Assembly (NCBI GenBank): GCA_030490835.1
Contig: CM059974.1
Span: 9,493,501 to 9,557,500 of the forward strand
Origin: Annona cherimola
Lineage: Eukaryota; Streptophyta; Magnoliopsida; Magnoliales; Annonaceae
DNA: 64,000 bases
Direction: 5' to 3'
Position 1 is the stretch's first letter; each line of letters begins with the position of its first letter. Shown here piece after piece: positions 26,160 through 38,975 of this stretch. The notes under the pieces are model-generated. The model was given only the letters and a program-made list of their open reading frames with translations, made no database searches and was not told the DNA's origin. The position numbers were made by a program, and so were the translations under genes.

Positions 26160-26455
26160 ACTTTAGTGTACCTGGATGCAAAAAAAATATTTTTATTTTT
26201 AAAATTTGTATACTGTTAAATGTATTTAATTTATAGGTTGAGTTATACCTTTTTAGAGATTTGTATATATTTTTTAAAAAGAAAATTTTAGTCATTTGAA
26301 AATGACTAAAACACTCCAGTTTTTTAAAATAAAAATATATTTAAATTTATAAAAATGATAAAACTTAATGCATATGTTAAATATATTTAAATTAACAGTT
26401 TCGTACAAAATTTTTAAAAATAAAAAAATGAGTTTTTGCTTAGGTGTACCAAAGT
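26160..26455. mobile_element. Family B foldback element, copy 4
   Basis: Left end TTTAGTGTACCTGGATGC; right end TTGCTTAGGTGTACCAAAG. Here the terminal palindrome has become GTGTACC/GGTGTAC, changed on both sides in the same way. The core keeps AAATTAACAGTTTCGTAC. Confidence 0.6.
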
Positions 26456-26482
26456 TGAGGATTCACCTCCCCATTTTGTACT

Positions 26483-26743
26483 TACCAAACACTCCCAACA
26501 TTTATACTCTACCTACCGTATACGTAATGATTCTTTCAAACTGTCTTTCTGTAAAGCAACCTGTTACTCTTTATTTTCTGTCATACTTTTCAATCATTTC
26601 TACACAACTATCCACACAACTAATCTATCTATTTTAACTTTATCCTCTTTACTACTCATCATTACCCCTATCATATCACATCATTTGACAACTTTTACTC
26701 TCCAAAATTTTTCATAAAAAATTTTATACATTACCAAACATAC
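26483..26743 (-). mobile_element. Family A MITE, copy 6
   Basis: Starts CTTACCAAACACTCCCAAC and ends TACATTACCAAACATACC. The core CAACTATCCACACAACTAAT and CTATTTTAACTTTATCC is the complement of copy 1. The outermost left bases differ from the family consensus. Confidence 0.6.
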
Positions 26744-27130
26744 CTTTTCTGTTGTGCAGCGGGTGAAATCCTGTTGAATTTGGTACATCCCGAAGTCTTG
26801 AAAGTTCTAACGTGGGGAAAGGGTTGGACTCGGCTTGGAAGCAGTCATCATAGCCTCTCTTCACGGAATAATCAAATCAAAACACAAATTATTAATTAGA
26901 AAGGACGCAGTGCAGTTTTTGTTTTTGCCGATCCTTATTCTGTTCTTCCTAAGAGAAGAATTTGTAGGCAGTCATGCACCTCCTAACCAGTATAAAGAAA
27001 GGATTAATTCATGTCCAGTCCTCCGTTCCAATTTTCAAAGTGGGGTAGCTTATTTTTTCTAATTAGGTTTTTAGTTTGCGGGCGTTTTCTTGCTAGACCT
27101 TAATAATTTTGAAGGAGGGTTTTGATTTAT
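26744..27130. other. Short unique stretch, no gene seen
   Basis: Medium AT content. It contains an open frame of 75 codons at 26835-27062 with no recognisable domain and no splice context. Confidence 0.4.
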
Positions 27131-27374
27131 GGTGTATCTAAAAAATAATAAAACTTTTATATGAAAAGTTTTTGAAATAGTATTAAATGTTGTCATATGA
27201 TAAAAAAATTATTATGAAAAGTAAAGAGAATAAAGTTAAAATAGATATGTTAGTTGTATGAGTAGTTGTGTAAAAATGATTGAAAAGTAACTTAATTATA
27301 TAAGAAAATATAAAAAATAATTAAAAATAAAATAATTATAAAAAGTAAAAATTTTATGATTATCCAAGCACACC
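27131..27374 (+). mobile_element. Family A MITE, copy 7
   Basis: Starts GGTGTATCTAAAAAATAATA and ends TATCCAAGCACACC. The core AAAATAGATATGTTAGTTG and GTGTAAAAATGATTGAAAAG is well preserved. Confidence 0.65.
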
Positions 27375-29715
27375 GCTTGTAATTTAGCGCGGATCCACCG
27401 AACTTCCAGTGGAGCCTTTCCGTTGAAGTCCACCTCAACGACACAGGGTCGGTGATATCTAAGCCTCTTATAATACTTACTGCTATTTATCTTAATGTTA
27501 ATCAAAATGCTAAAAATTACTAAAATTAAAATATTTTTTATCATCAGATCACAAGTAACAATTTTTCTTAAAAAATTATACTCACACTTGAAATTTTCCT
27601 ATTTTACTGCCTGCTAGTTCTGTATGCGATTAAATTTATATTCCTAATTAAATAAATTGTTTATCTATTATAGCTGGATTACATATCGTTAGCATTCTCC
27701 ATATCAGTAATATCCGCGATAAAAATTGCAGATGTTATCATTTTCGACCTCCGCTGATAAAATGAAACACCTAAAAACCATAAAATCTTCTTTCAAGTCC
27801 TTATATAATGGGTTGAACCTTATGTATTTTTTATTTCTGACTCCACATTTACGTGAGTTCAAGTGTATTTAGTTAATATATAAAATTTATTATTTTTGAA
27901 TTTTTGTATATATATCTTTATAAAATTAATCAAAAAACATTCATTTTTCATATGTGGGAGAGCACGAGATGGGTGAAACTTCTTTTATTTTTAAAATTTT
28001 ATAAAACTATATTAAAAATCAAAATTGACGAAATTCAGTACATGGATTAGCAAACTGTCATAAAAATATAATATATAAGTAATAATCCATTTTATAGTAT
28101 CATTTTTCATTATATATTTTATTCATTTGGTCTAAGATTTTAAAATTTTTGAAAAATCATCCATAAAATGTATTTATATTTTTTATGGCTATTGAATCAT
28201 TGATACCTACATGCATTTTTATATGATCCTATTTTTAAAATCTTTTTTTAACTTCTGGATTTCGTGTTTATCTAATAATTGACATAAAAAATTTTACATA
28301 CAATTTTCTATATGAATTACATTTAAAAATTTTTTGAATTTGAATTCACTTTCTAGACAAATATTTCCGAAAGTTAAGCTTCTATGAAACTACTTTTCCA
28401 CGCAATCCTATCTATTTCATTTATATCATCACTAAAACTTTTTTATCTAGTATTTTCTCTAGTTTTATTGTGCATAGCCCCATGCAAAATCAAGATAATA
28501 AAATTATTTTATGTTAAATATCAAATTTAAAATTATATTTTCTACGTCTAAATCATCTAAATATCATTATTATTTGGATAAATAATTACATAAAACATTG
28601 TTGCACTTTAGTATATGGGTAAATATATTTAAATATCTTTCATAATTTACAAATGATTATATTTTTTGAGTGAATATTATCTATGCATGTCTCTAATTTG
28701 AATAAAGCTTAAACAAATAATGGTAATTTAATGATAGATTAAAGTAGTGATGCATTGTCCTATTTAAGTTACATTTATTAAAAATCAATAAAAATAGAAA
28801 TATATATTAGATTCACCCTTAGATGTAAATTTTTTAGTTTTAATTAATTAAAAAATTTTAAAATATTAATTATTTTCAAAATAAACTATTTTGGTATTAA
28901 ACTGTTTATATTAAAAGTATCAGGATTATTGAATGAAAGAAATGATAAATTTATTTAAAATCTACTTTAAGGGCTGGTTTATTTTAATTGTGAATTCTTT
29001 TATAACAAGTAAAATGCATATAAATGATATCTATTGTTATTTACCCTATTGGTCTCAGTGGTAAGTAGTTCAATTTCTATTTCGATTTTGAAATTTGAAA
29101 TCAGAACTATGTAGATTAAAAAAAAAAATCATGTAAATGCACTTTATTCTGATTCTCCTTATATGATATTTATGTACTTTTCATTCCGCTTATATGCCTA
29201 TGCCCCCGGGGGCACCAGCTTTCCAATCCGGCGTTACAAGCCACGTCAGGACCGAAATCAAAGGAGGTGTGAAATGATTCGTGAGGCACCGGACCGACCT
29301 CTCTCCATCTACATGCAAGCTGATGCATGAATGACCGGGCCGGAACTTGAATTTTTCTAGTTGAAAATTCATGCTCGGGATGTAATCCCGCAACATGTTT
29401 ATTTCTCCAGCGTCTTGGGCAGCCGATCAGAGTCGCTGCTGCTGTGAAGTTGGACGGACGGACTCCAGTGGAAGTAGCCTTTCCGTTTGAAAGACGATGA
29501 CCAACCTCTCGCAAAAGTGAGCTGTGGGCGGCGGTTCACACGATGGATGGGCCCGCTAGCCTCATATACAGGCGAAAGGATGATGTGGATAGTGGGGCCC
29601 CTTTGCGCTGGCTTTTCCATATTTGAATGCGAAAAGAATATCAAGATAACAAAGTGAAAATAAAAAATGAATAATTATCTAAATCACGGCGGAATTTCAA
29701 CTTCAGACGACGCAA
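27375..29715. other. AT-rich gene-free stretch ending in a GC-richer island (29195-29640)
   Basis: About 27560-29150 is extremely AT-rich with no structure I can name. The island contains GCCCCCGGGGGCACC and GTGGGGCCCCTTT. Its overlapping minus-strand open frames of up to 114 codons show no domain. Confidence 0.4.
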
Positions 29716-29978
29716 CAAATCATGCGTTTCAATAAAAAAAATTTTAAAACTAAAACTTTTAACTTTTCATCAGTATTATATTTTTTAATTATTTAATTAT
29801 ATATTTTTATCTAATAATTTTACTTTTTAATTATTTATGCATAACTAGTCGTACAATTAATCCATCTATTTTAATTTTATTATTTTTACTCATTACCATT
29901 ACCTATATTATATTATATTATTTTTTACTGTTTAAAAATTTTCACCCCAAAAATTTTACTGCTTCCAGACACTCCTGA
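29716..29978 (-). mobile_element. Family A MITE, copy 8
   Basis: Left end is worn (AAATCATGCGTTTCAATAAA); right end TACTGCTTCCAGACACTCC. The core reads CTAGTCGTACAATTAATCCA then TTTTAATTTTATTATTTTT. Confidence 0.55.
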
Positions 29979-30574
29979 CAACAACCTCCGAAACTCATTC
30001 CTTGTCCGCCCGCACAAGGCCAAGCTAGAAAACGGATGAAAAACTGAGAACAGAGAAATAAAAAGAAGAAAATTGCATGATGATGAAAGTAATTAAAAAT
30101 TGTATGATTTGTCCTGATCAAATACCTGCAGCGCGTCGCACTCCATTACCCAAATCGCCGGCAACTAGCTCCAAAAGCTCGTCTTCCAAATAAGTGCAAC
30201 GAAGTTGCTCGATTTAAAAAAAAAAAAAAAAAATCAGAAAAAGGGTCACCAGGCCATGATAGTCCCATTGGAAATGAAGGGATATTTACATGCAAGTGGC
30301 CTCAATCAGTTTCCATCTGGACCATCAAAACCATGGGCCCAGTGATGGATGGACCGTGTCGTAAAATTCGGTCACGGTCGCAGGTAACAGCAGATGAAGG
30401 GTTTCATTTGATTGACTATTTCAAATGATATAAGATTCTGAAATGACATTTGTATTTCTATTATTCTTTAGACAAATTTTAAAATTTTAAGGTAGTTTTT
30501 AATTTTCAATACAAATTTTTTATATTTATAATATAATTATATATATAATAAATATTGTTAGATTTTCATTTTAT
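29979..30574. other. Intergenic, no gene seen
   Basis: Includes a poly-A run at about 30214-30232 and a short unique patch around 30240-30400 with CCATGGGCCCAGTGATGG. The rest is AT-rich. Confidence 0.4.
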
Positions 30575-30858
30575 ATGTGTTTGGAAATTGATAAAATTTT
30601 TGAAATAAAATATTTTAATATAAAAAATTTTAAAATAAAAAAAATGATGTGATATGATAAGGAAGATGATAAGGAGTATAAAGAATAAAGTTAAAATAGA
30701 TAAATTAATTGCATAAGTAATTGTATGTAAATAGTTGAAAAGCAGAATATTTATATAAGAAAATATTAAAAAAATAAAAATATATGATAATTACGAAGAA
30801 TAAAAAATTCCGAATGAAAAAGTTTTGCTGAAAAGCTTTATCCAAACCGAACACACCC
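30575..30858 (+). mobile_element. Family A MITE, copy 9
   Basis: Starts TGTGTTTGGAAATTGATAA and ends ATCCAAACCGAACACACCC, so both ends are clear. The core has AAAATAGATAAATTAATTGC. Confidence 0.7.
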
Positions 30859-32242
30859 TTCAAATATAAGCTTCGTCTAAAGATCTTATATCCGGAGTTG
30901 AGGATCGAGCCCTTCATTTTGAGGAGTTTGAGTTTGCCCCAGCGGGAAGCAATTAGTATGGATGTGGCCTGATGGATCGGATGAATAACTCCGACTATCA
31001 GTGGCTTTGTGTTGGATCGACAATGATGCCGTGGGTTGGACGGTCCACAATAGTGGGCACCATAACTTAGTGCTTTCCCCGAATTTGCGAAGTATATTAG
31101 CATTAAGCACATCAGTTATGACAAATCACGCGCCATCTAAAAGCTAATCGCGAAGACATCCTAGCAAGTCAATGACGACTAATGGCCAACAGCCGGGCTT
31201 GAAATTATCGTATCACCAAATTGCGAATGGATGACTGGTAGGGCCATACTGGATTAGGGTTTGGCTAACTATAATTGCACTTTTAAAAAATTCAATTCGA
31301 TCTTATTTTTATACTGGATAGGAATAAGATCGATTTTACCTTTGACTTTTTTTTTTTATATGTTTCAAAACAAATTTCAGGTTGACATCAGATTGATTTC
31401 GGAATAACGAGCTGGATAAAAAATAAGATTCAAATAAGATAATTTTAAAAATTTATATATCTATCAAATATAAATATTAATTTATACTAAATTTAAATAT
31501 TATATGCTTTAGTATTTTATTAATTATTAAAAAACATATCATTACTAAAACAAAATATGAGAAAATATAGTATAAATTTATTAAAATAGGTTAAGATACA
31601 ATTATATGTAAGAGTTATATATGTGTAAATTCCTCTTATTGGTTCTTATATTATTTTTTGGATAAATTAATTATTCTACTGTTGATATAATTAACTATAA
31701 AAAATGTGAAAATTTTGAAAAATAATAATAATAAGATTTAAATATATGTTTATAATTTTTAATAAATTAATATATATGAAGCGGGGTCAAGACATAGTCA
31801 ACTCACATGGATCTTATTTTTGAATTCAAGTCAAAATTTATGACTATCTCCATACCAGGTTAAAAAATATTAGTTTTATCCGGTCAAAAATGGGTCGGAT
31901 TAAGGCCAAGTTACAAGTCGACTCATCCAAATTCACACGGGAGGAAAGCTACAAACGCTCTCTAAGCCTTTTTTTTTTAAAGAAAAAGAAAAAAATTCTC
32001 CAAATTGCCAATTCACCATTGTCTAGTGCTCTATATTACAGCCACGTTATTTCAAGGTCAGAATTAAGAGCTAAAAAGTGCAATAATTTTAATATTTTAT
32101 TAATAAAACGGAAATTCAAGAAAAAATGTCAAACAAAATAGGCGAAAGGGAAAGAATAAACAAATAAAAAGAAGAAAATTGTATGACAATCAAAATATTG
32201 AAAAACAATGGCAAAAATCATTAAATTTTCTTTAGTAATAAA
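30859..32242. other. Intergenic with a GC-richer island at 30870-31250
   Basis: The island has two overlapping minus-strand open frames (up to 135 codons) whose translations share no recognisable motif. From 31260 on it is AT-rich, with an A/T run near 31970-31995. Confidence 0.4.
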
Positions 32243-32499
32243 TGGTGTGTGTTGGGAAGTGATAAAATTTCTGAATGAAAAATTTTGCGGGGTAGAAAAT
32301 TTTAAAATATGAGAAAATAATATAACATGATAGGAATAATGATGAAGATTTAAGTGAATAAAATTAAAATAGATTGAATAGTCATATGACTAGTTGTGTA
32401 AAGGTTATTAAAAAATAGGTTAATTTTACATAAAAATATAAAAAAAATAATTCAAAAATTTTGGATTTAAAAAATTTGTAGGATAGCCAAATATGCTCA
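32243..32499 (+). mobile_element. Family A MITE, copy 10
   Basis: Starts GGTGTGTGTTGGGAAGTGAT and ends AGGATAGCCAAATATGCTC. The core AAAATAGATTGAATAGTC is more diverged than in the other copies. Confidence 0.6.
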
Positions 32500-33379
32500 C
32501 AATGTGTATTTTTTAAATGAAATATAGGTACATTTGACATTTGAAAAATTGGAAAAAAATTTAAGAAAAATATTTAAAAAGCAATATAGTTATGTGATTT
32601 GACCTCGGTAACGATGGTAAACAAAGGTAATAAAGTCAAAATAAAACAATTAAGCATATGAAAACGTGCAAAAAAATAAAAAATTAGGATTATCAGTTTT
32701 GTCATGTCGTGTGGAAAAGTTGGTGACAAAATTATACAGTCATTTTTCTTTTACCAAATGACAAATGTGCAAAACATTATTGCTTGCATTTGGCTTTTCT
32801 CTGGCACGATAACTTCGATATGCTGAGTATTTTCAAAACAAAAATAATTATTCGGCTTAATTATGGGGCAGACTCCCGCGGCATTCGGACGGCCGCTGAC
32901 GTGATCTACGCCTGGAAGTGGTCCGTCTATCGTCTACCTCGCGACTGAAATCCAGGTGTAGGCTGGAGCATGTTGGGCCCATATCGTCGACTATCACGAC
33001 GATCAGAGCCTTCCATGCGGTCGATCCCGTCCAACGCGTAGCACCGACTCCTTGGCGACGAAATCAACTGCACCCCCGGCATGTAGAAAATATCCATCGG
33101 CGAAATTCGCACGTCAAAAACAATGAAAGCTATCATCCCGTTCGTTGAATGTACGGCGGAGTTTCAATTAGTAAATAACTATCTCGAAAGTCGGGTTGGA
33201 TGGCTAGAATCTTGCGATCTCGAATATAGGAACTCTCCCACAGAGTCACTGTCAGATCGACCGCCAGGATCACAGGGGCCCCACCCGTTTGAATAAAATC
33301 ATGCCCACGTGTCGATGACTGTTTCCCCCGGCAGTTCCTTGTTTTCTCTGTATCCACGCCGAAAACCACGGGTGCTGAC
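32500..33379. other. Intergenic with a GC-richer island at 32865-33370
   Basis: The island has CGGACGGCCGCTGACG and CAGGGGCCCCACCCG boxes, a style shared with the islands near 22.45 and 29.5 kb. Open frames on both strands are short (up to 97 codons) and lack domains. It could be an old promoter-rich remnant; this is inference. Confidence 0.4.
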
Positions 33380-33705
33380 CAGTGCTCCCGGGAGCACAGA
33401 GTCTCAATGCTCTCGAGTGCATACATTTATTTTTTTTAAAAAAAAATTTTCAAATTTTTTTTACACAAATGTTAATATAATTATATTTAACATATATGTC
33501 AATTTTTACTATTTTGAAGATTTTTAGATATTTATTTCGAATTTTTAAAAATCTAAAATGCTACTGATTTTTAAAAATCCGAAATAAATATTTAAAAATC
33601 TCAAAAAATGGTAAAAATTAATACATATATTAAATATACTTAGATTAATAAGTTTATGAAAAAAATAAAAAATAAGCAGATGCGACCGGGAGCATTGAGC
33701 ACCCG
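33380..33705. mobile_element. Family B foldback element, copy 5
   Basis: Left end GTGCTCCCGGGAGCACAGAG followed by TGCTCTCGAGTGCAT; right end GCGACCGGGAGCATTGAGCA. The core ACAAATGTTAATATAATTAT is partnered by TTAGATTAATAAGTTTATG. The end palindrome is CTCCCGGGAG instead of CACCCGGGTG. Confidence 0.65.
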
Positions 33706-33784
33706 AAAACGACGTCCTCTGGCGGGTAAACACGAACAAACCATGCCATCACGAACAAATCATGCCATCACGAGGAAAAATAGT

Positions 33785-34230
33785 GGTATTTTTATAAATA
33801 TGTCTGTAAAGTTTAATTAATATTGCAATTGTATCTTTAAGTTTCCTGATATTGCAAATATGTGTACAAAGTTTATATAAAATTTCAAGCGTCTGCCTTT
33901 TGTTGGGACACCGTTAGAATTTTCTATAAATAATGATAATGTCCTTTAAGCCAAACGATACAATTACAAATTTTTAAATATTCTAGATATATTTTTTATT
34001 TTATTATTTTAAAATTTTTTGTAAGTACACGTATAATATTTGCAAAAATTGTAAGTATATCATTTGACTTAAAGAGTATTATCGTTATTTTACAAAAAAA
34101 TTTAACAGCATTGTGATGAAAAGAACACACTCTTTGTAGTTATATTTACAATATTAACAGACTTAGGAACATATATGTAATATTAATCAAATATGGTCGG
34201 CGTATTTGCAAAATTTTTTTTTTTTTTAAA
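33785..34230. mobile_element. Long-inverted-repeat element (group D), relative of 10400-10893
   Basis: The left arm TTTATAAATATGTCTGTAAAG, AATATTGCAATTGTATC and ACACCGTTAGAATTTTC is mirrored on the right by TTTAACAGCATTGTGATG, ATATATGTAATATTAATCAA and GTCGGCGTATTTGCAAAA. It shares the order of words with the intron 6 element of the MBL-fold gene. Confidence 0.6.
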
Positions 34231-35021
34231 AAAAAAACGAACAAGCCTAAACCTCTATGGCAAGCAAACCCAACCGAATTCGCACGCGACTATACCTCAA
34301 GGCTTTGCATGTCAATAAAGCATATATTCCTACAACAATCCTAACCCTCCATACAAAAGGTTTGTATTTTTACTTCTAATAGAAATATTGTTCATTGCAT
34401 TCAAGTAAATCAATGTAGTTTTTTTAATTACCAAACTCATATGATTTTCTATAAGCATTAAGCAAGCGCAATCGCCATCCAAATGCCTTCTGTGTGAGAT
34501 ACGCGACCTTCACAATATCTAGTACGTCGAAATGTTTTGCAATCGGATCTTACCTTACATGCCAAGTTACGTGGCGACAAATCACATTTCTAGAGTATAC
34601 GCTCAAGCCGGGTTGTCCTAATGACGAAAGGTTCCTCAAGCATCTGTATTAAATGCCCATGATTAATGGTTTCAGCGATAATAAGATTTCTATCACAACC
34701 AAAGCCCACTACTATTTTTATTCCATTGTTTCTCTTAAAATTTACAATCATAAAATATATAAATTGACCACATTGTTAATTTCAATTAGTCTTTCGTATG
34801 ATCAACGGGGTAGATTTTAGTTTTAATAGCTTGTATGGTCTATATTAATTTGGATTGTATGTGGGTCATACGGATGTCGACGCATAATCGCATAATATTG
34901 CTCCTGGGGGAGCTGCTTAATAAAACCCGCCCGCTTTCTCCACCTTCACTCGAAAATCCGCCTCCGTCCGTCCGCGTTTCTCCTTTCCTCGCTTCAGCGA
35001 CTGCGAGCTAGCGGCGCCGAT
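34231..35021 (+). other. Upstream region of the PB1 gene
   Basis: Unique sequence. The last 100 bases become C/T-rich (TTTCTCCACCTTCACTCG, TCTCCTTTCCTCGCTTCAG), typical of a plant 5' leader. TTAATAAAAC at about 34917-34926, roughly 100 bp before the ATG, is the only TATA-like candidate. Confidence 0.4.
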
Positions 35022-36951
35022 ATGGAGCTCGCTCAGCAAGCTGGATATGCCGACTCGGTCGACTCGTCGCCTCACTCGCTCACCACCGACTCCTGGGACG
35101 AGCAAGCTCAGTCCGCCTTCCAGCTTCCGCCCTCCGCTAAAATACGGCTGATGTGCAGCTACGGCGGCCGCATCGTCCCCCGCCCTCATGACAAATCCCT
35201 CTGCTACCTAGGCGGCCACACCCGCATCGTCTCCTTCGACCGCGCCACCACCACCCTCTCATCCCTCTCCGCCTCTCTCTGCTCCACCCTCCACCAGCCC
35301 CTCCCTTTCTCCCTCAAATACCAACTCCCCAACGAAGATCTGGATTCCTTGATATCCATCGCCACCGATGAAGACCTTGATAACATGATCGAAGAGTACG
35401 ATCGGCTCTGTTCTTCGGTACCCGCGATTGGAGTCGCCCAAAAGCCAGCCCGAATTCGCCTCTTCGTCTTCCCCTCGAAGCCCGATGCCGTTTCTGCCCC
35501 GTCCTCGATCGGGTCTGACGCAAAGTCCGAGTCTTGGTTCGTCGAGGCGCTGAATGGTGCGGATGTTGTGGCAGGGGTGCCGCGTGGGATGTCTGCGGAT
35601 GTGAATACGTTGCTTGGCCTGGATGTGAGCGGGGAGGATGGAAATGGGAAGGGATCGGGGAAGGATCGACCGACGGTCGCTGCGCCGGATGTTCAGTCCG
35701 TGCCCGGTTCCCCGCTTGTCGAGAATGCGTCGTTGTCGTCTTTTGGATCTGGATCGTCGATGCCGTCATCCGCGTCTAGGTTTGGGGCTGACGAGGGTGG
35801 GGCAAGATTGCCGGAGACAGCGATGGGTAGCTTGGAGGAGCAGTTTGGGAAGCTGGGTATCGGCGCGGGTGGCGGGAATAGACAAGACGAGAGCTTCCTT
35901 GCTTATTCTGTTTTTCCGCAGACGCCGACCGGAGCGATTAATTCTACGTCGAAGGATGAGAAGGTAGAGCAGTCGTCACCGATGGCGAAGATTACGAAAT
36001 CGCCACCACAGACACCGATGCAGGCACAGCAGAAACAGGTGGTGCTGGATTTTCTAACTGATGCAGCCGTAGGGTACGTTCTAGCTTCCCCTTGGGCTCT
36101 ATTCCGTCTTTTCGTTTGTGATTTGTGCTTGTTTCTTTCCAATTCCAATCGGGTTCCTTGTACCTTGCAGTCCTGCAGGGGCAGTTCCGCACACAAAGCC
36201 CATATTTTATCAGGATTCATCAGCAGCTGTTGCTGTCGAAGAGAAGATTTCAGCAGCTACTTCGGCTGCCAATCCTGTTTTGGATGGAAGACGGGATTTT
36301 TCAAACCCAAATTTCCAGATCCCAGTCCAAGTTAAGGACCCTGCCCTTCTATCATTACAGCAACATGAGCGGCAGCAGCAGTTCTTCCCTGCTGCTGGCT
36401 CTCACTACATTCACCATCTTCCCACAGGGCAGCCTGTGCCCATCTCTTCTTACTACCAGATGCATCTGTTTCCGCAAAATCCACCACAGCAGCAACAGCA
36501 GCTTGATCAGCAGTTCTCCATGTATTACATGCCAGTCGGGCAGGCCCAATCGTACAATTTAGCTCTCCATTCAAATTTAGGTGACGCCCATTCAATACAT
36601 TCCGGAAAGCCGGCTGCCCCACTCCCACATCCTGGAGTCGTTCCCTCTGCATCCATGTATCCAGCAAGAGGTGGACCACCTCAAAGGACCGCCGCCGAGG
36701 CCAGCCCACAGTTCGTCCATGTATCTGACCATCAATTCCAGCAGCAACAACAACAATTTATGGGCTACCACCAGCTGCAAAATCAGCCACAGCAGCTGTC
36801 GCAAGGTGCAGCAGCGAAATTCCCATTCGAATTCACCGACCCATCAATTTCCCAGATGTACTATCCTCAACCTACTCCTGCCATGGGGTTTCAGTATCAA
36901 GTCATGAATCCAGCGGCCAAGGCAGTGCCAGAGAATTCAGGGCCGCCGTAG
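35022..36951 (+). CDS. PB1 (octicosapeptide/Phox/Bem1p) domain protein
   Basis: Two exons, 35022-36073 and 36171-36951, joined across a 97-bp GT-AG intron, give 610 residues. A PB1 domain spans about 40-130: the basic first strand KIRLMCSYGGRIVPRP, GGHTRIVSFDR, and an acidic OPCA motif with D106, D116, D118, D120 and E124-E125 (in QLPNEDLDSL...ATDEDLDNMIEEYD). The rest is low complexity: Ser/Gly-rich at about 150-300, then Q/P/Y-rich from about 390, with QQQQQ runs and tyrosine-containing repeats (MYYMPVGQ, MYYPQPTP). This layout matches plant PB1-only proteins such as those I recall as At5g09620/At5g64430. The domain is expected to mediate head-to-tail protein binding. The tail is prion-like in composition and may support condensates, which is inference. 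The first ATG of the open frame directly follows a GC-rich leader. The function of the family is largely unknown. Confidence 0.92.
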
Positions 36952-38789
36952 CTTGTTGAAGTTAAGCAGAACCGAACCTCACAGCCTCTATGATTGCAAA
37001 TTCGAAGTGTTTTGGTCTGTTCATTGAGGAATGCCATGCCGCAGCTACCTCCTCACAGTACATATCACAAACATGTTCGGCCTATCAGGACTGTCAATAT
37101 ACTCGCTGGCTGTTGGCGATGAAATAGCCGTGGCTAAGGCAACTCAAGCCATGCTGCTATTGTGGAGTACTGTTTGAAACAAATCCGTGGGTCTATGTGA
37201 TTCCACTATCCATTGCTGAAAGTACCACAGCTGGTCAGATGAAAACTGTGGATGACAGCCTGGTGATGCGGTTGGGCATATATACATACGCTTGTCTGGA
37301 TGGAAGTCATATGGGGTAGGTGGGTTATACTTTTCAACAGCATTTCTCTAATTGGCGAGCAAGCTTTTACTAGTGTTTGGATTACTGTATTTTACTGGCT
37401 TTCTCTGTTTCTAATAGGAATAAGAAAACTTTTACCCTCCCTCTTTTATTCTCTTTCCTTTGTATAGCTTTCACATTTTGTGTGAGTATCAAAGACCTTA
37501 GACGGGTTTGCCAGAAAGTTACAACTGTGTTTAATGGATGAAAATGGATTGAAACCAGAAACAATGAAAACAATCATCTTTTTTTTTTTTTTCGCGTTTT
37601 GTAATGAAAAACAATCCTCTTTTGGTTATAGTAAAATATGAATCCCTCAAAATCCAACGCATTGATTAATAGCCAGAAAATATTAAACTCAAGGAACGGA
37701 TGGAACAAAACACAAATCACAAAGCAAGTGATTTAAAATAAGGAAAGGTCCTACTCAGGACAGGAGAGAAGAAGTGGTTGAAGTGCCACATCAGCAGAGG
37801 CCCCTGATGGGTCGAATCTTTCAATGCCTTTAGCCCCGAATATCATTCTTCAATTTCTCATCTGTCTTTCTGTCTATCCTATAAGGGAAGTCCAGCAAAT
37901 GATGCATGGGTTACACGCCAGACTCCGTGGTAGGAATGTCATCTGTTCCTTCCGGGCCCCGGCAGATTTCTAATCCGTAGAGTCCAATCTAGGGCCATGC
38001 CTACAATCACGTCAGCGTTTTTGTGTTCAGATTTCTCAGGATGATGAAACCAGCCGGGCGATCAATAGCAGCCGAAGAACTTTCTTGGTTGGCACAAATC
38101 AAATCAGACGTAAGGATAAAACAAGACTGAGGAACTGGCCATCCTGACTCAAATGGGAGAAAGATCCAAATTTGGGTAGATGGTTTAACCTTGGCGCCTA
38201 TACTCCAGGTGGCCCAGCTGAGTCAGGTTGGATGAATGGGAATCGAAACAGCTTTTCCATTTCAGAGCTGAGATCAGCTCTGCTACTTGGCTACCTGGTT
38301 TTGACATTTTGGCTCAGATGCGACAACGAAGCCAGCGTTTTGCATGGAATATTGAACAACCATCCTGGGTCCGGAAGCTTTATATACATAGTCCATGTTA
38401 TCCATCTAATCTAAAGAAAATAGTGATATATGCCCCATGGGAAATATGCTTGACCCTTTACAACCTATCAACAACAGGGGAGCTAACCGATGGGAAGCGC
38501 GCCCCGCGTTTTTTCTTGCAGGAAGCTGCATTGTTACCGATCGTTACCGATCGTTTATGGTGGATGGCTAGGATATGTCTGGGCAGTTTCGGAAGTTCAA
38601 AAAGTCGAGAGAGGCGCATCAAATTCATCCATCTCACCCGCACCTCTGCTCTTTTTCATCGTCCTTCATCTTCTTTCTCTATGGTTTCTTTGCTAGACCT
38701 GCGAACAATGGAAGGGGCTATATTGAGTATGGCGGCCGACAAGATGAAAGAGTCAAAAGAATTCGGTTAGCATTCATGGACGCAAATAA
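36952..38789 (+). other. 3' flank of the PB1 gene and a unique intergenic patch
   Basis: The 3' untranslated region probably covers the first few hundred bases. A T-run sits at 37579-37592. At 37750-38790 GC content is moderate and there are open frames up to 180 codons (38228-38770), but codon use looks random, overlapping frames are equally open, and no domain is seen. Confidence 0.4.
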
Positions 38790-38975
38790 AAAATGCAACT
38801 GATTTTCAAAAATAAAAAATAAATATAAAAAATACTCTAAAAATAGTAAAAACTTATACACATGTTAAATACACCTGGATTAACAGTTTTATAAAAAGAT
38901 TTTCAAAAAAAATAAAAAAATGGGTATACGCTCCCTGGAGCAAGGAACGCTGCCTGCTCCCGAGAGCAGGCGATC
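38790..38975. mobile_element. Family B foldback element, right half only
   Basis: Begins inside the core (CTGATTTTCAAAAATAAAAA), continues with ACATGTTAAATACACCTGG and ends with GCTCCCTGGAGCAAGG, followed by GCCTGCTCCCGAGAGCAGGC. The left half is absent, so this copy is truncated. Confidence 0.55.

Noticed and set aside
29050..29110. tRNA-like or SINE-like words (GGTCTCAGTGGTAAGTAG, TTTGAAATC)
   Set aside because: The boxes are short, nothing folds into a cloverleaf, and no tail or duplication is present.
27400..29490. Shared phrase CCAGTGGA..AGCCTTTCCGTT near 27405 and 29465
   Set aside because: Only about 20 bases match and the flanks do not, so it is too short to claim a repeat.
13320..35000. 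LTR retrotransposon
   Set aside because: No pair of long direct repeats, primer-binding site or gag/pol frame was found; the region is explained by short DNA elements and AT-rich sequence.
35314..35769. Minus-strand 151-codon frame opposite the PB1 gene
   Set aside because: It is the complement of the GC-rich PB1 coding exon and shows no domain of its own.
38228..38770. 180-codon frame downstream of the PB1 gene
   Set aside because: Several overlapping frames are equally open, no splice context or domain is present, and the start is unremarkable.
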